Below are positions 18,608 to 28,348 of a DNA stretch of 64,000 nucleotides, piece by piece. Position numbers and translations under genes: made by a program. Each line of letters opens with the position of its first letter. Position 1 is the first letter of the stretch. Source of the stretch: Candidatus Propionivibrio dominans. GTDB taxonomy: Bacteria; Pseudomonadota; Gammaproteobacteria; Burkholderiales; Rhodocyclaceae. The notes under the pieces are model-generated. The model did not search any database and was not told where the DNA came from. It saw only the letters and a list, made by a program, of their open reading frames with translations. The stretch spans positions 218,111 to 282,110 of the forward strand of contig JADJNC010000060.1 in assembly GCA_016709335.1 (NCBI GenBank), given 5' to 3'.

Positions 18608-19993
18608 TCAGAACCTCAGGCCAACACGAATGCCCAAAAGCTGGGTGTTATCCAGATTCTTGAAGTTGCCGTTCGCATCTTGAACCTTGTCGAGCGCCGG
18701 TGAGATGTACTGGTAGCTTGGACTTATGCTCAGCCACGGCGTCACCGCGAAGTTGTAATAGACCTCGACAGCGCTTTCCCGGTGTAGCCCCAAATTAAAG
18801 GTGTCGCGCATATAGGGAATGAAATTGTCGCTAAATTCAGTGAGCGCCCAGCCGATCCCGAATTCGTCATGGGGTCTGCCGGGAACGATGCCTTTGCCGA
18901 CGAGGCCCAGCGAATAACTGTATTTGACCGGGTTTGCCTTGCCGTCGCTGAGGCCGAAGCTGAAAAATGTCCCCAGACCACGTTTCGACTCCCCTTCCGG
19001 CTGCCACAGATACTGCTCGAAACTATAGACGGCGGCCCAGGTTTCGTTCTCCATGTTCAGCGGCTGCGTGGGGACAAGCAGCGCCGGCGCGTGCTTTTCG
19101 AGTATGTCAACCAGAACTGGCCCTGGATTTCCCAAGCGGGGGTAGCGCGCTGTCAGCAATGAGCGTGCGATATTGCTCGGGTCCTGGATCAGCGAGGTGC
19201 GCTCTTTGTTGCTCCACGCGAATGTCAGATTCTGGTGGCCGGGCAGGCCGAAGGGCTTGATCTTGATATCGCCGCTCAAGAGTGCCATGACACCATCGCT
19301 AAAGGCGTTGTTGAGACTGTCGTCCATAATGGTGCCGTTCGGATCGAGCACCATCCCGGCTACGGTGATGTCGTACGAGGGCAGGTAAAGTGCAGTTGCG
19401 CCGTAGGCCGAAAGCGGAACCATTGCCAGCGCTACCGGGAAATTGAGGGCGGTGTTCAGGAACCCTGTACGATTGTCGCCGTGAAACTGGTTGGTCGGGG
19501 CGAGTGAATTGATCTTGCCCAACTGGAGGCCGAATTGCGGACTGAAGAACTGGGTGTAGGTCAGTTCCTGGATACCGGTATCGGGCTTGGTGGTCGGCAG
19601 TATCCAAAATTCGTTTGCCGGAATCATGGCGCCGGAATCATACAGCAGGTTATTTCCGAAGCTGCTGATCGTCTGTACCTTGAAATAGCCACCCCGCCAC
19701 AGGCCCAACTTCCCGGTATCGACCGTCAGCGCAAAGATGGCGTTGCCCCAGTTACTGCCGCCGGCATCCCGACCGCCGCTCGTGATGGTTTGTGGTGTCC
19801 AATAGGCATCAACGTCAAGCACGATGCCTTTCTTGGCCATTTCATCTCGCAATCCACCCCAGTCGCCAGTGAGCCTGGGACGCGTAGCCAAATCCCCACC
19901 CCAGGTTTCGGGAATGGCCTCTGGCATGGCAAGCGCTGGAAGTGAGGCGCTGAACAGTGTGGCCAAAGCGGCTAACCGAAGTTTCGATTTCAT
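18608..19993 (-). CDS. OprB-family carbohydrate-selective porin
   Basis: 461 residues with a cleavable signal ('LAALATLFSASLPALA'). The mature N-terminus 'WGGDLATRPRLTGDWGGLRDEMAKKGIVLDVDAYW' and the C-terminal 'LGIRVGLRF' ending in Phe are hallmarks of OprB porins, outer-membrane barrels for sugar or other small-solute uptake. The start has GAGG upstream. It follows the arylsulfatase gene by 75 bases on the same strand, so it may admit the sulfated substrate or its product. The role in sugar uptake is family knowledge; the link to sulfate esters is inference. Confidence 0.88.
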   Translation of the reverse strand: MKSKLRLAALATLFSASLPALAMPEAIPETWGGDLATRPRLTGDWGGLRDEMAKKGIVLDVDAYWTPQTITSGGRDAGGSNWGNAIFALTVDTGKLGLWRGGYFKVQTISSFGNNLLYDSGAMIPANEFWILPTTKPDTGIQELTYTQFFSPQFGLQLGKINSLAPTNQFHGDNRTGFLNTALNFPVALAMVPLSAYGATALYLPSYDITVAGMVLDPNGTIMDDSLNNAFSDGVMALLSGDIKIKPFGLPGHQNLTFAWSNKERTSLIQDPSNIARSLLTARYPRLGNPGPVLVDILEKHAPALLVPTQPLNMENETWAAVYSFEQYLWQPEGESKRGLGTFFSFGLSDGKANPVKYSYSLGLVGKGIVPGRPHDEFGIGWALTEFSDNFIPYMRDTFNLGLHRESAVEVYYNFAVTPWLSISPSYQYISPALDKVQDANGNFKNLDNTQLLGIRVGLRF

Positions 19994-20068
19994 GTATTAC
20001 CTCGTTGTTTTCCAGACAATGCATTGAGCACACGGCTGGTGGTGAACTAATGCCAAGTTTCGTTTTGC

Positions 20069-21931
20069 TTATCTGGAATGGCCTTGATTCGGCTCAGGAT
20101 CGGCCCACATATCCTTGGGTGGCTCGAACTGCTGTTTGTAGATTAGTGGCGGGTAGCCTTCGTCGTCCGGTACCCGTGGTGGAAGCTTGAACTCCAGCGT
20201 CTCGAAAGGTGAGCGGCTGGGCAGGATCACGTTGTTGGCCTTGACATAGTCAACCCAAAGCGCCTTCATGTGCCTTAGCTTTTCGGGGTATTCCGTGGCG
20301 AGGTTGCTCCGTTCGGCCGGATCGTTGGCCAGGTTGAAAAGCTCCCAGTCGCCTTTACCGAATGGCTTGTACTGCCAACGAATTTTCCAATCCCCCTGGC
20401 GTACCGCGCGGTTACCAAAAATCTCCCAGCCCAGATAATCCTGCGCCGTGCGCGGTGATTCCGCACGCCCGGCAAGCATCGGCCCCCAGGATTTTCCCAT
20501 CAGTGGTGGTAGTTGCTGGCCTGCGGTAGTCTTTGCGGGGTACGTTACTCCAGCGGCTTCCAACAGGGTTGGCATGATGTCGGCAACATGCATCACCCCG
20601 TGGTTGATGCTGCCCGCCGGACGACGGATGATCGGTCCGCTGACGACAAGGGCATTGCGGATACCGCCTTCGGCAACCCAGCCCTTATACTGGCTGAACG
20701 GGGTCATCGAAACCTGTGCCCACATCGGACCATAGCCGACATACGAGCCCGGGTCACCCCAGTTTTCGGGCTTGTTATTCGGCCATTTAGTCGCGAAGTG
20801 AAGAGCGTCGCGCGTGCCGGGTGTTCCCGCAATCGATTCGGCGAGATCGGTGCCTTCCGCACCGTTGTCGCCAAAGACGATGAAGATGGTGTTGTCGTAT
20901 TCGCCTATTTGCTTGAGATTCTCAATAAGGCGCCCGACATGATGGTCCAGGTTTTCCACCATGCCGGCATAAAGCTCCATTTTTTTGGCGAGCACGGCAC
21001 GCTTTTCCGGCGCCAAAACGATTGGGTCGGGGACGAACCACATGCGCTCGGCGAGTTTCGTTCCGGCGGGCATGATGCCGAGTTCTATCTGCCGGTTCAG
21101 GCGTGCCTTTCGAACGGCGTCCCAACCCTTTTCATACACTCCGGCATAGCGATTGCGCCAGTCGGCGGGTAAATGGAAGGGATCGTGCGGTGCCTGATGG
21201 GCCACATAGGCAAAAAAAGGTTTCCCGTCGCCACGATGGTCGTCGATGAAGCGAATCAACTTGTCCGTGTATGTCTGCGTTGCGTAATAATCCTTGGGCA
21301 GTTCCTTCAGGTAGCGACCATCTTCGGTGAACACCGAAAGGGGGCTGGCCGAGGTCATGTTGGTCATGTCCCAATAGCTGCCGGCACCGTCGAGCAGCGA
21401 GAAGTCGCGCTCGAAGCCCCGCGCCCGGGGAATCTGGTCCGGGCTCTTGCCGAGGTGCCACTTGCCCACCATGTAGGTGTGATAACCCGCGTCCTTCAAC
21501 AATTGCGGCAATGTGGCGACCCGCTCGTTGAGATGGCCCTCATAACCGACAGCGCCGCGCTGGTTGGGTGCCGTCCACTCGTCCATGTTTCCCAGACCAT
21601 TGCGATGGGTATCGACGCCACTCAGCAGTGTTGCCCGTGTCGGAGAACATGTCGGATTGGTATAGAAATTCGTGAACCGCACCCCTTGTTTGGCAAGGGA
21701 ATCCATATTCGGGGTTCGGATTTCGCTGCCGAAGGCGCCCAGGTCGGCATAGCCGAGATCGTCACCCAGAATGACGACAATATTGGGCCGGCGCGAGTTG
21801 TCCGCCGCTGTAACGGTGGATGGCAAGGCAAGCGCGCCAAGCATGAAGCCGAGGGCGCTTAATCCAGCCCTGAGCCAGAATCCGAAGCGCGTGCTTCTAC
21901 CCAAACCCCGGGCGGCCATTTTCCTCATCAT
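20069..21931 (-). CDS. secreted arylsulfatase (type I, Cys-type)
   Basis: About 620 residues. From the ATG at 21931 (GGAGGAG upstream) a signal peptide 'LSALGFMLGALALPSTVTAAD' leads to the sulfatase fold. Metal-binding Asp pair in 'IVVILGDDLGYAD', active site 'NPTCSPTRATLLSG' with Cys95, which must be converted to formylglycine, 'HTYMVGKWHLGK', 'KPFFAYVAHQAPHDP' and 'IFIVFGDNGAE'. The enzyme hydrolyses sulfate esters in the periplasm. No formylglycine-generating enzyme gene is adjacent. It is transcribed away from an AraC regulator and toward an OprB porin. Confidence 0.93.
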   Translation of the reverse strand: MMRKMAARGLGRSTRFGFWLRAGLSALGFMLGALALPSTVTAADNSRRPNIVVILGDDLGYADLGAFGSEIRTPNMDSLAKQGVRFTNFYTNPTCSPTRATLLSGVDTHRNGLGNMDEWTAPNQRGAVGYEGHLNERVATLPQLLKDAGYHTYMVGKWHLGKSPDQIPRARGFERDFSLLDGAGSYWDMTNMTSASPLSVFTEDGRYLKELPKDYYATQTYTDKLIRFIDDHRGDGKPFFAYVAHQAPHDPFHLPADWRNRYAGVYEKGWDAVRKARLNRQIELGIMPAGTKLAERMWFVPDPIVLAPEKRAVLAKKMELYAGMVENLDHHVGRLIENLKQIGEYDNTIFIVFGDNGAEGTDLAESIAGTPGTRDALHFATKWPNNKPENWGDPGSYVGYGPMWAQVSMTPFSQYKGWVAEGGIRNALVVSGPIIRRPAGSINHGVMHVADIMPTLLEAAGVTYPAKTTAGQQLPPLMGKSWGPMLAGRAESPRTAQDYLGWEIFGNRAVRQGDWKIRWQYKPFGKGDWELFNLANDPAERSNLATEYPEKLRHMKALWVDYVKANNVILPSRSPFETLEFKLPPRVPDDEGYPPLIYKQQFEPPKDMWADPEPNQGHSR

Positions 21932-22148
21932 TTCGCTCCTCCGTACATGCTGCATATGCGCAACGGCATCCCCCGAAATACTGTTACCGCGGCACTCGCG
22001 TCGGGGAGCAGCAGAGGGATCGTTCTTTACTGTTACACTCATGAACTGGCTAACAGCCAACGGCATCCGTTGACCTTACAGGTGACCGTTGGAAGTCTGC
22101 GCTTGAGTAAAGTCGCTGTCTATCGTATTTCCGCAAGTAATCCCCATC

Positions 22149-23132
22149 GTGAATTCCCTGGCCAAAGAAACTACAGCTGCCGTTACGGTGATTGAAATCA
22201 CCGATCCTTCCGAGGCAAACGAAGGAATCGAACTGGTCGACCTGAACGCGGTGCAACTCCACGCAGGCTCCTTGAGGGCGCGTCGCGTGGTTGTACGGGC
22301 CGGCACAACTGCTATAGCGCTTAATACCAGCAATGTCCGCTTGCGGACGCGTACAAAATGCAGTGAAGGACTGGTCGCCTACGTTGTATTCGGGCCGAGT
22401 TCTACAGGTACGGTCAACGGAATGCCGGTCAGACCCGACCAATTGCTGTCCGCAGGGCTGGGGGCTGAGGTCGGATTCGTCGTCGAGCCAGGCTGGGAAA
22501 GCATCACATTCCTTTTACCGGCAATGGATCTGGATGCGCACCTGTCCTTCCGCAAACGCTCCAGCTTGCTTCCACCACCGGGTGAGGCAGTAATGCTCTC
22601 AGCCGCCCCGGACGTCGCGAACAAACTTTTCGCCTGGGGTAGGCAGCTCGCGGAGACTGCGGCAAAGCAGCCCGAAGTATTTAATGACGGTGAGAGGATG
22701 CTTGCTGCGCTACAGATCGAGATTTTCGAGAAGCTACTTGCCGCCATTGGTGTGGCCGAAGTATTCGAGCCGAGTCGGAGCGACCGGACCCGCCAGCGGC
22801 GGAGCCGCATCGTGAAGCTTGCCGAGGAGAATGTCCTGGCGCTAAACGGTGCCAACCTCTCCGTGACCGACTTGTGCCGAATTGCCGGCGTCAGCGAGCG
22901 GGCTCTTGAGTATGCCTTCAAGGAGGTCATGGGATTGACGCCGTTCGCCTTCCTGGCAAAGCTTAGGCTGCACCGGGTTCGCCAGGCGCTGATAGCAGCA
23001 ACTTTGGGATCGACCACCGTCGCCAACGAAGCACTACGCTGGGGGTTCTGGCACCTCGGCGAATTCTCTCGTGCCTACAGCAAGTGCTTTGGGGAACTGC
23101 CTTCTGTGACGCTCGAACGAAAAAGAGAGTAG
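22149..23132 (+). CDS. AraC-family transcriptional regulator, sulfatase locus 1
   Basis: 327 residues from a GTG start. The C-terminal two-HTH DNA-binding domain is about residues 225-325 ('LSVTDLCRIAGVSERALEYAFKEVMGLTPFAFLAKLRLHRVRQAL', then 'VANEALRWGFWHLGEFSRAYSKCFGELPS'). The N-terminal half resembles AraC-binding-like sensory domains (cupin-like, 'LRARRVVVRAGTTAIALNTSNVRL'). It is divergent from the arylsulfatase across a 217-base gap, so control of the sulfatase-porin unit is likely. Confidence 0.9.
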   Translation: MNSLAKETTAAVTVIEITDPSEANEGIELVDLNAVQLHAGSLRARRVVVRAGTTAIALNTSNVRLRTRTKCSEGLVAYVVFGPSSTGTVNGMPVRPDQLLSAGLGAEVGFVVEPGWESITFLLPAMDLDAHLSFRKRSSLLPPPGEAVMLSAAPDVANKLFAWGRQLAETAAKQPEVFNDGERMLAALQIEIFEKLLAAIGVAEVFEPSRSDRTRQRRSRIVKLAEENVLALNGANLSVTDLCRIAGVSERALEYAFKEVMGLTPFAFLAKLRLHRVRQALIAATLGSTTVANEALRWGFWHLGEFSRAYSKCFGELPSVTLERKRE

Positions 23133-23570
23133 GCAAAAGTTGGCGAAGCACCCATTTGATCAATAGTAGTTGGACGCGCAAAGCAATACCAATCAGACGC
23201 CCAATCGCTACCTACCTCCTTGTGGCCCGTCGTGTGAGCACCCCGAAGTTCTGCTTACGCGTTCGCTAAAGGACTACTTTGGGTCGGAGTTCGCTTTCGC
23301 CAAGTATGAAAGCCGACCGCGACTGCTCAAGGGTGAATGGCAGGTAAGCAGCCGAATTGCTGCCCGATTGAGCGCCTTCTGCCATCGGCCGTTGTCGCGG
23401 ACAAGTTCACGTAGCTCCTCAGGCAGGTTTCAAAGCAAACCGGCCTTTCAAACGGTAGGTCTACGCAAACAGCGAACGGCCGGAACTGGCCGAAATGAGA
23501 CAGCTTGAAGATCATCCCGCCAACATTGTGCAATGCACAAGCGCGAATCAGTCACCGATTACGGATCGCC
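23133..23570. other. intergenic, no supported gene
   Basis: Frames across this stretch (for example the 112-codon frame at 23170) have no ribosome binding site and low-complexity Ser/Arg composition. I see no recognisable gene. Confidence 0.4.
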
Positions 23571-23774
23571 TTATTTGCTTTTTTTGCTGCTTTTACTTTT
23601 TGCCGCTGGCGTTGCGGCGCGTGACTTCGGCGAGGGCTTGATCCTGGCTTCCGGCTCTGGCGCTTTCGGCTCAGGCGTTTTCGGCTGGTCACCGATCAAA
23701 CGCTTGAGCGGGCAGATCTTGAACGCGGGGCATTTCTGGCAACCTACTACGATGGCAATCGGGCAAATAGTCAT
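23571..23774 (-). CDS. small Cys-motif protein with basic tail
   Basis: 67 residues from the ATG at 23774 (AGGAA upstream). The N-terminus 'MTICPIAIVVGCQKCPAFKICPLKRLIGD' has four Cys (C4, C12, C15, C21), followed by a Pro/Ala/Lys-rich tail ending 'KSKSSKKSK'. Similar short proteins (I/CP..VVGC.KCP.F..CP.K) recur in Betaproteobacteria. The Cys spacing suggests a metal or Fe-S site. Function unknown. Confidence 0.72.
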   Translation of the reverse strand: MTICPIAIVVGCQKCPAFKICPLKRLIGDQPKTPEPKAPEPEARIKPSPKSRAATPAAKSKSSKKSK

Positions 23775-23955
23775 GGGGATTCCTGTCTGGAGTGGCTGAA
23801 AACGACTCAGTATGCACGCTGTGCGTACTGGAAGGTAGTCTGTTTCACCTAGCGGGCATGGATTTGGCGCCACCCCACTTTACTGAAAGCTGCCGGCCTG
23901 CCCATTTCCCTCACCCCTGCCCCTCTCCCAGAGGGCGAGGGGATGATCGTCCAGG

Positions 23956-25614
23956 CTACCGTTCTCCGCCTCCAATGGCCAGCCAGAAGGCTTTGCATTT
24001 CCCGGCGAAGCTCAGCCTTTCATCGGACAGCGCCTCAAGGAAGTCCGAAAGACGTTTTGATCGGGAGACGGCTAGAAATACCAGGGCTGAAATCACCAGG
24101 GTGGCGAGCACGCCATGCAACAGGCGTTCCTCGGGTGGTCCCTCACCAAAGGGGAGGATATTCATCCCGAAATAGCCGGTGGTCACCGTGGCAATCAGAC
24201 CGAGGATCGTTATCACGGTCAGGCGGACTACCGTATTCGATTGACGACGTTGTGAATCGCTGTCGAGATAATGGCTCATCTCACGAATCTCATCGCGTAC
24301 CTCATCGTACAGCTCGTCGTTTTGCAGGTGATTCGAACACAGCCGGAAAATGGCCTGCACATGCGGGCGCTCGGACAACTCGTGAAACCAGTAACGGTGC
24401 GTAAAGCGCAGGAAGGTCTCGAAGTTGGCGCGAATCCTTCGCTTGAAGCGGCGGACCGATACTTCGTTGCGAATATTGAGATCATTGACGGCGTCAACGA
24501 GCACTTCGGAAAACACCAGCAGCGCAGCACGATGCAGATGCGCAATCAGAAAAACCAGGAAGTACTGGTGACGGAATTGCGCCAGTACGCCCGTTTCCTT
24601 GTCCAGGAAAAACGGCTTGTTAGCGTCTCCGACAAGAGTAAAGGCGTTGCCGGTGCAGATGAAGCGGGAGTTGGGCCCGGCCTCGGTATCGTTCCAGAAG
24701 CGATCCTGACAGTAACGCTTTTCGAATTCGGCGACCCTGGGTTCATTGACCGGCAAGGCTTCATCGGGGTGCAGCAGGGCCGCCAGCCCGATGCGCACCC
24801 AGTCTTCGCGGCTCAGCGCCCGCGGTTGCTCGATCGCCAGGTAGGCCATCACCGGCATGCGGTGGTATTCGATGAGCCGGTAGCGCTGGATCCCTGGCTC
24901 GTTGGAATGATCCAGAACGAGAGGTCGCAGCACGCACGCCCAGTGGTCCGAAATACAGGGGCTGCGATGCTCGCAAACGAAGCTCAGGTACTTGTCGCGA
25001 CGCCCGGCATCGGAGCGCGCAATCACCGCGCCATCGACATCAAGCCACTCGGCGAGATAGGCATTGTGCAAACCTTCACCGCCTTCTTCCCATCCCGAGG
25101 GATAGGCGCGACCAAAACGAAAGAGAATGTCGCGGACGGTATCCAGCGGCAGGTTGTCGGCGCGAACCTCCAGATTGAACAGAACCAGATCGAGGTCGTG
25201 AAAAAAGTACAGGTCGATATGCACGATGTGCAATTCGATCGGGGCCTGACCCTTGCGCAGGGTCAAGCGCAGACAGGCAATATCCTTGCGCCGGAAAACA
25301 TGCATCGGCGAGTTGGCCGGCGGGTCATCCGGCGACCCACGGCGCGAGCGACCTTCACCGTAGAGAAAGCACTGGACATAGGGCAGGAAGGAAACGAACT
25401 CACGGTAATGGCGCTCATTGAAGTGGCCAGGGTCATCGGTGAATTCGTCGTCGACTCGTTGCCAGTGCCGGGTATCGTTTCTGGCCTCGAAAATCTCCCA
25501 ATGACGACCCCGAGAACTGTCAATGGCCAATGGTTCGAGTTGCAGAGGCCATAACAGGCTGGAATGAAACAAGCGGACGCGGCTGTCGTTTTTGATACTG
25601 TCTTGAACTGACAC
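23956..25614 (-). CDS. CorA-like divalent cation transporter family protein
   Basis: 552 residues from a GTG at 25614, which has GGGAGGG upstream; an upstream in-frame start gives 573. A long cytoplasmic N-terminal domain ends in the long helix 'EVRDEIREMSHYLDSDSQRRQSNTVVRLTVI'. Two C-terminal membrane helices follow, with the signature GMN in 'GYFGMNILPFGEG'. That layout defines the CorA/Mrs2 superfamily (Mg2+, Co2+, Ni2+ or Zn2+ channels). It is longer than classic CorA (about 316) and belongs to a large-domain subgroup. Cation preference is unknown. Confidence 0.85.
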   Translation of the reverse strand: MSVQDSIKNDSRVRLFHSSLLWPLQLEPLAIDSSRGRHWEIFEARNDTRHWQRVDDEFTDDPGHFNERHYREFVSFLPYVQCFLYGEGRSRRGSPDDPPANSPMHVFRRKDIACLRLTLRKGQAPIELHIVHIDLYFFHDLDLVLFNLEVRADNLPLDTVRDILFRFGRAYPSGWEEGGEGLHNAYLAEWLDVDGAVIARSDAGRRDKYLSFVCEHRSPCISDHWACVLRPLVLDHSNEPGIQRYRLIEYHRMPVMAYLAIEQPRALSREDWVRIGLAALLHPDEALPVNEPRVAEFEKRYCQDRFWNDTEAGPNSRFICTGNAFTLVGDANKPFFLDKETGVLAQFRHQYFLVFLIAHLHRAALLVFSEVLVDAVNDLNIRNEVSVRRFKRRIRANFETFLRFTHRYWFHELSERPHVQAIFRLCSNHLQNDELYDEVRDEIREMSHYLDSDSQRRQSNTVVRLTVITILGLIATVTTGYFGMNILPFGEGPPEERLLHGVLATLVISALVFLAVSRSKRLSDFLEALSDERLSFAGKCKAFWLAIGGGER

Positions 25615-25686
25615 CGGATTTCCCTCCCTGATCAGGTATGGGCAGGAGTTTAGCTCTTTTACTGGCTGACGACGCAAAGCAGGTGG

Positions 25687-25950
25687 TCAGCAACCTGTAC
25701 TCGGGCCGGCTTCAGCGCAAAGCATCCGCGCCTGATCCCGCCAGCCCGCCAGTGCGGTGTAATACCCCTGCCATACACACTCGCTGCAACCCACCCCACA
25801 GCATGTGCTCGGCACCGGTGGCGGCGGGCGCAGGCCGATTTTGCGCTGGCTGAGCAAGGCTTCGATTTCGCGAACGATGGCTAGTGCATCGTCCAGGTTG
25901 TTCATCGGCAGAGCGAAGGGATCGGGAAGCTGGCTGGTGTCGGACATCAT
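25687..25950 (-). CDS. oxidoreductase-like small Cys protein (PF09791-type)
   Basis: 87 residues. The core 'STCCGVGCSECVWQGYYTALAGWRDQ' matches the oxidoreductase-like N-terminal motif CCG.GC..CVW..Y..AL found as a short stand-alone protein in proteobacteria. The Cys cluster probably binds metal or iron-sulfur. The DUF924 gene ends 14 bases upstream and the CorA-like gene follows, all on the minus strand. Biochemical role unknown. Confidence 0.82.
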   Translation of the reverse strand: MMSDTSQLPDPFALPMNNLDDALAIVREIEALLSQRKIGLRPPPPVPSTCCGVGCSECVWQGYYTALAGWRDQARMLCAEAGPSTGC

Positions 25951-25964
25951 GGCTCGACTGACCG

Positions 25965-26504
25965 CTAGAACGACGATCCCGGCGTTTTCAGGAACTCGAT
26001 TTCTTCCTCGCTGGAGGCACGTCCGAGCAGGGCATTGCGGTGCGGATAGCGGCCAAAGCGATCGATGATGGCCTTGTGCCTGAGCTCGAATTGCAGATAC
26101 GATTCGAGGCCGACCTGGCCAAACAGGCTGACGGCAATGGCGTGCATTTCCGGCGACTCGCTATGCATGAAAGGCATGTAGAGAAAGGCCTTTTTCGCCG
26201 GCTCCAGCGCATCGTCAGCGTGCGCGGCGATCGCCTCCTGCGCCAGCGCCAGAGCCAGGGAATCGCTGGCAAACGCCTGCGCCGTAGCGCGATGAATGGT
26301 GCGCGAGAACTGGTCCAGAACAATGATTTCTGCCAGGCGACCCTGCGCGGCAGCGCGCCAGGCATGGAGTTCGCACTGCTCGGCCTGCGCAAGCACGGCG
26401 CCAAACCTTTCGCCAATCCGGCGATCGAATTCGTCGCTCTGGCGCCACCATTGCGCCGGCTTGGTTTCAAGGAACCAGAAGTCGATGATATGTTGATAGT
26501 CCAT
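25965..26504 (-). CDS. DUF924 family protein
   Basis: About 179 residues from the ATG giving MDYQHIIDFWFLE; a TTG at 26549 would add 15. Family signatures are 'IIDFWF', 'WWRQSDEFDRRIGERF', 'IVLDQFSRTIHRATAQAFASD' and 'KAFLYMPFMHSESPEMH'. The fold is TPR-like and helical, and the role in bacteria is not established. Same strand as the oxidoreductase-like gene, 14 bases apart. Confidence 0.87.
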   Translation of the reverse strand: MDYQHIIDFWFLETKPAQWWRQSDEFDRRIGERFGAVLAQAEQCELHAWRAAAQGRLAEIIVLDQFSRTIHRATAQAFASDSLALALAQEAIAAHADDALEPAKKAFLYMPFMHSESPEMHAIAVSLFGQVGLESYLQFELRHKAIIDRFGRYPHRNALLGRASSEEEIEFLKTPGSSF

Positions 26505-26983
26505 CTCGTGGTGCGTCGAATTTTTTCCGGCCGGGTTTTGCTCAAGCAATCGGATTTACTCGTTGAACCGGATAGTAGCGCAACTGAGCGCGCCCTATCG
26601 TTACGGCTCCTGAAATGGACCTCCGGCAGAACTCATTCGAGGCAAGACGAAGCCGCATTTTCAAAGGAGCGTTCCTGCCCTCCTGAAATTGCTTGAACAG
26701 GGTCAGCCAGCCCAAGGAGTGATGGATTGGGGCGGGATGCTGATGGCTGGCGAATGGACCGCTCGGGCTCGATGCGGATCGCCTCGCCACGTCAAGCCTG
26801 GATCATTCTGTTCGAACCGTATTTAAATCACTGATCGCTCCCGGGCCCGACCCCGGTTTCTGCGACTGATTCCACCGTGCCGGATCACCCGCCGCCACTC
26901 TTGCCCGAGCGGATGAGTTGCATTGGGAACCGGGATCCCGCATTGCTTTCGATCAACCCTATCTGGTTTTTTATCATTGACAA
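26505..26983. other. intergenic gap between divergent units, no gene
   Basis: No supported coding frame. It is GC-rich at 26760-26930 and then turns AT-rich (26950-27008) just before the ATPase gene, where its promoter probably lies. Confidence 0.4.
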
Positions 26984-27002
26984 ATTAACGTCTGTCGTTA
27001 AT
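26984..27002. promoter_or_regulatory. palindromic operator candidate upstream of DUF4143 ATPase
   Basis: ATTAACG-TCTGT-CGTTAAT, perfect 7-bp arms, ending six bases before the ATG at 27009. Its position would block translation initiation or transcription if bound. The second ATPase gene of the same family (52307) also has a palindrome just upstream. Confidence 0.45.
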
Positions 27003-27008
27003 ATAACA

Positions 27009-28196
27009 ATGATGATTGTCCGTAAAGCCGAAACCTCAATTCGCCAGACCCTGGCCGATGTCGCCGCTGTCGTGCTGCTGGGGCCGCGTCAGGTGGGCAA
27101 GACCACGCTGGCGCGGCATATCGCTGCCAACTGGCCGGGCGGCACGGTTTATCTCGATCTCGAACGCCCCGCCGACCGGCTGCGCCTCGACGATGCCGAC
27201 AGCTATCTGCGCGCCCAACGCGGAAAGCTGGTCATCCTCGACGAAATCCACCGTGCCCCGGGCGTCTTCGATACCCTGCGCGGCATCATCGACGACAACC
27301 GGCAGGCCGGGCAACGCAACGGCCAGTTCCTGCTGCTGGGCTCGGCTGCGCTGGACCTGATGCGCCAGTCGAGCGAAACCCTGGCCGGACGGGTCGCCTA
27401 TCTCGACATCGCACCGTTCGATATCGGCGAAGCCACTGCGGCGGGGCTCGACGCGAATACGCTCTGGCTGCGCGGAGGCTTCCCCGACAGCCTGCTGGCG
27501 CGCGACGAGCGGCGCAGCCTGGACTGGCGGCGCAATTTCATCCGCAGCTACCTGGAACGCGACGTGCCGATGTTTGCGCCGCGGCTGCCCGCCGAGACCA
27601 TCGGCCGCTTGTGGACGATGCTGGCGCACCAGCAAGGCAGCCTGCTCAACCAGTTTCGCCTCGCCGCCGCGCTCGGCGTCGCCAACCCGACGGTGGATCG
27701 TTACATCGACCTGCTGGTTGACCTGCAACTGCTGCGCCGCCTGCGCCCATGGGGCGGCAATGTCGGCAAGCGCCTGATCAAGTCGCCCAAGGTCTATGTG
27801 CGCGACAGCGGCATCCTGCACGGCCTGCTGGAACTGGAAACCCTGGACGATCTGCTCGGGCACCCCGTCTGCGGGCTCAGCTTTGAAGGGCATTGCATCG
27901 AAAACCTGGTGCTGGCGGCGGCCCCGCGCCGGGTGCCGTATTTCTACCGCACCCATGCCGGCGCCGAAATCGATTTGCTGCTCGAAAAAGGCGGGCAGCC
28001 CGACATCGCCATCGAGATCAGGCGTTCAAGCGCGCCGAGTCCGGCGAAAGGCTTTGCCCAGGCCTGCGACGACCTGCGAATCGCGCAGCGCTACGTGGTC
28101 TACCCCGGCAGCGAGAAGTTCGCGCTACGCCATGGCGCGCAAGCCATCGGCCTTGCCGAACTCGCGAGCCAGTTGCATGCGGAATCCGTGGTCTGA
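27009..28196 (+). CDS. AAA ATPase with C-terminal DUF4143 nuclease-like domain (copy A)
   Basis: 395 residues. N-terminal AAA_14 domain: Walker A 'LLGPRQVGKTTLA', Walker B 'KLVILDEIHRAP', sensor 'GQFLLLGSAA'. C-terminal DUF4143 domain with a restriction-endonuclease-like core: 'FEGHCIENLVLAAAP', 'YFYRTHAGAEIDLLLEKGG' and 'DIAIEIRRSS', where the canonical EVK is EIR. Proteins of this class are common, often horizontally moved, and of uncertain role; links to defence or toxin-like functions have been suggested. The ATG pair at 27009 was chosen because upstream sequence is AT-rich and non-coding. Confidence 0.85.
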   Translation: MMIVRKAETSIRQTLADVAAVVLLGPRQVGKTTLARHIAANWPGGTVYLDLERPADRLRLDDADSYLRAQRGKLVILDEIHRAPGVFDTLRGIIDDNRQAGQRNGQFLLLGSAALDLMRQSSETLAGRVAYLDIAPFDIGEATAAGLDANTLWLRGGFPDSLLARDERRSLDWRRNFIRSYLERDVPMFAPRLPAETIGRLWTMLAHQQGSLLNQFRLAAALGVANPTVDRYIDLLVDLQLLRRLRPWGGNVGKRLIKSPKVYVRDSGILHGLLELETLDDLLGHPVCGLSFEGHCIENLVLAAAPRRVPYFYRTHAGAEIDLLLEKGGQPDIAIEIRRSSAPSPAKGFAQACDDLRIAQRYVVYPGSEKFALRHGAQAIGLAELASQLHAESVV

Positions 28197-28233
28197 CCCG
28201 AGTCAGATTTTTCTGGCGTTGGTAGCGATTGAG

Positions 28234-28294
28234 GCGAAAGCCGGTATCCAGGCGTTCGAAAAACTGGATCCCGGCTTGCGCCGGGATGACGATG
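28234..28294. repeat. REP-type palindrome
   Basis: 'GAAAGCCGGTATCCAG' and 'GGATCCCGGCTTGCGCCGGG' lie in the short gap between the convergent ATPase and pbpC genes. It may serve as a bidirectional terminator; no T-run follows. Confidence 0.6.
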
Positions 28295-28348
28295 GGGTAG
28301 TCAAAGCCGCGCCGGCCGGCTTGGCGCAGCGTCGCCAAAAGGATTCCC

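Noticed and set aside
23170..23508. 112-codon frame after the AraC gene
   Set aside because: No ribosome site, Ser/Arg-rich low-quality composition and no motif.
24271..25554. 427-codon open frame on the plus strand
   Set aside because: Antisense to the CorA-like gene with its GMN signature; no independent evidence.
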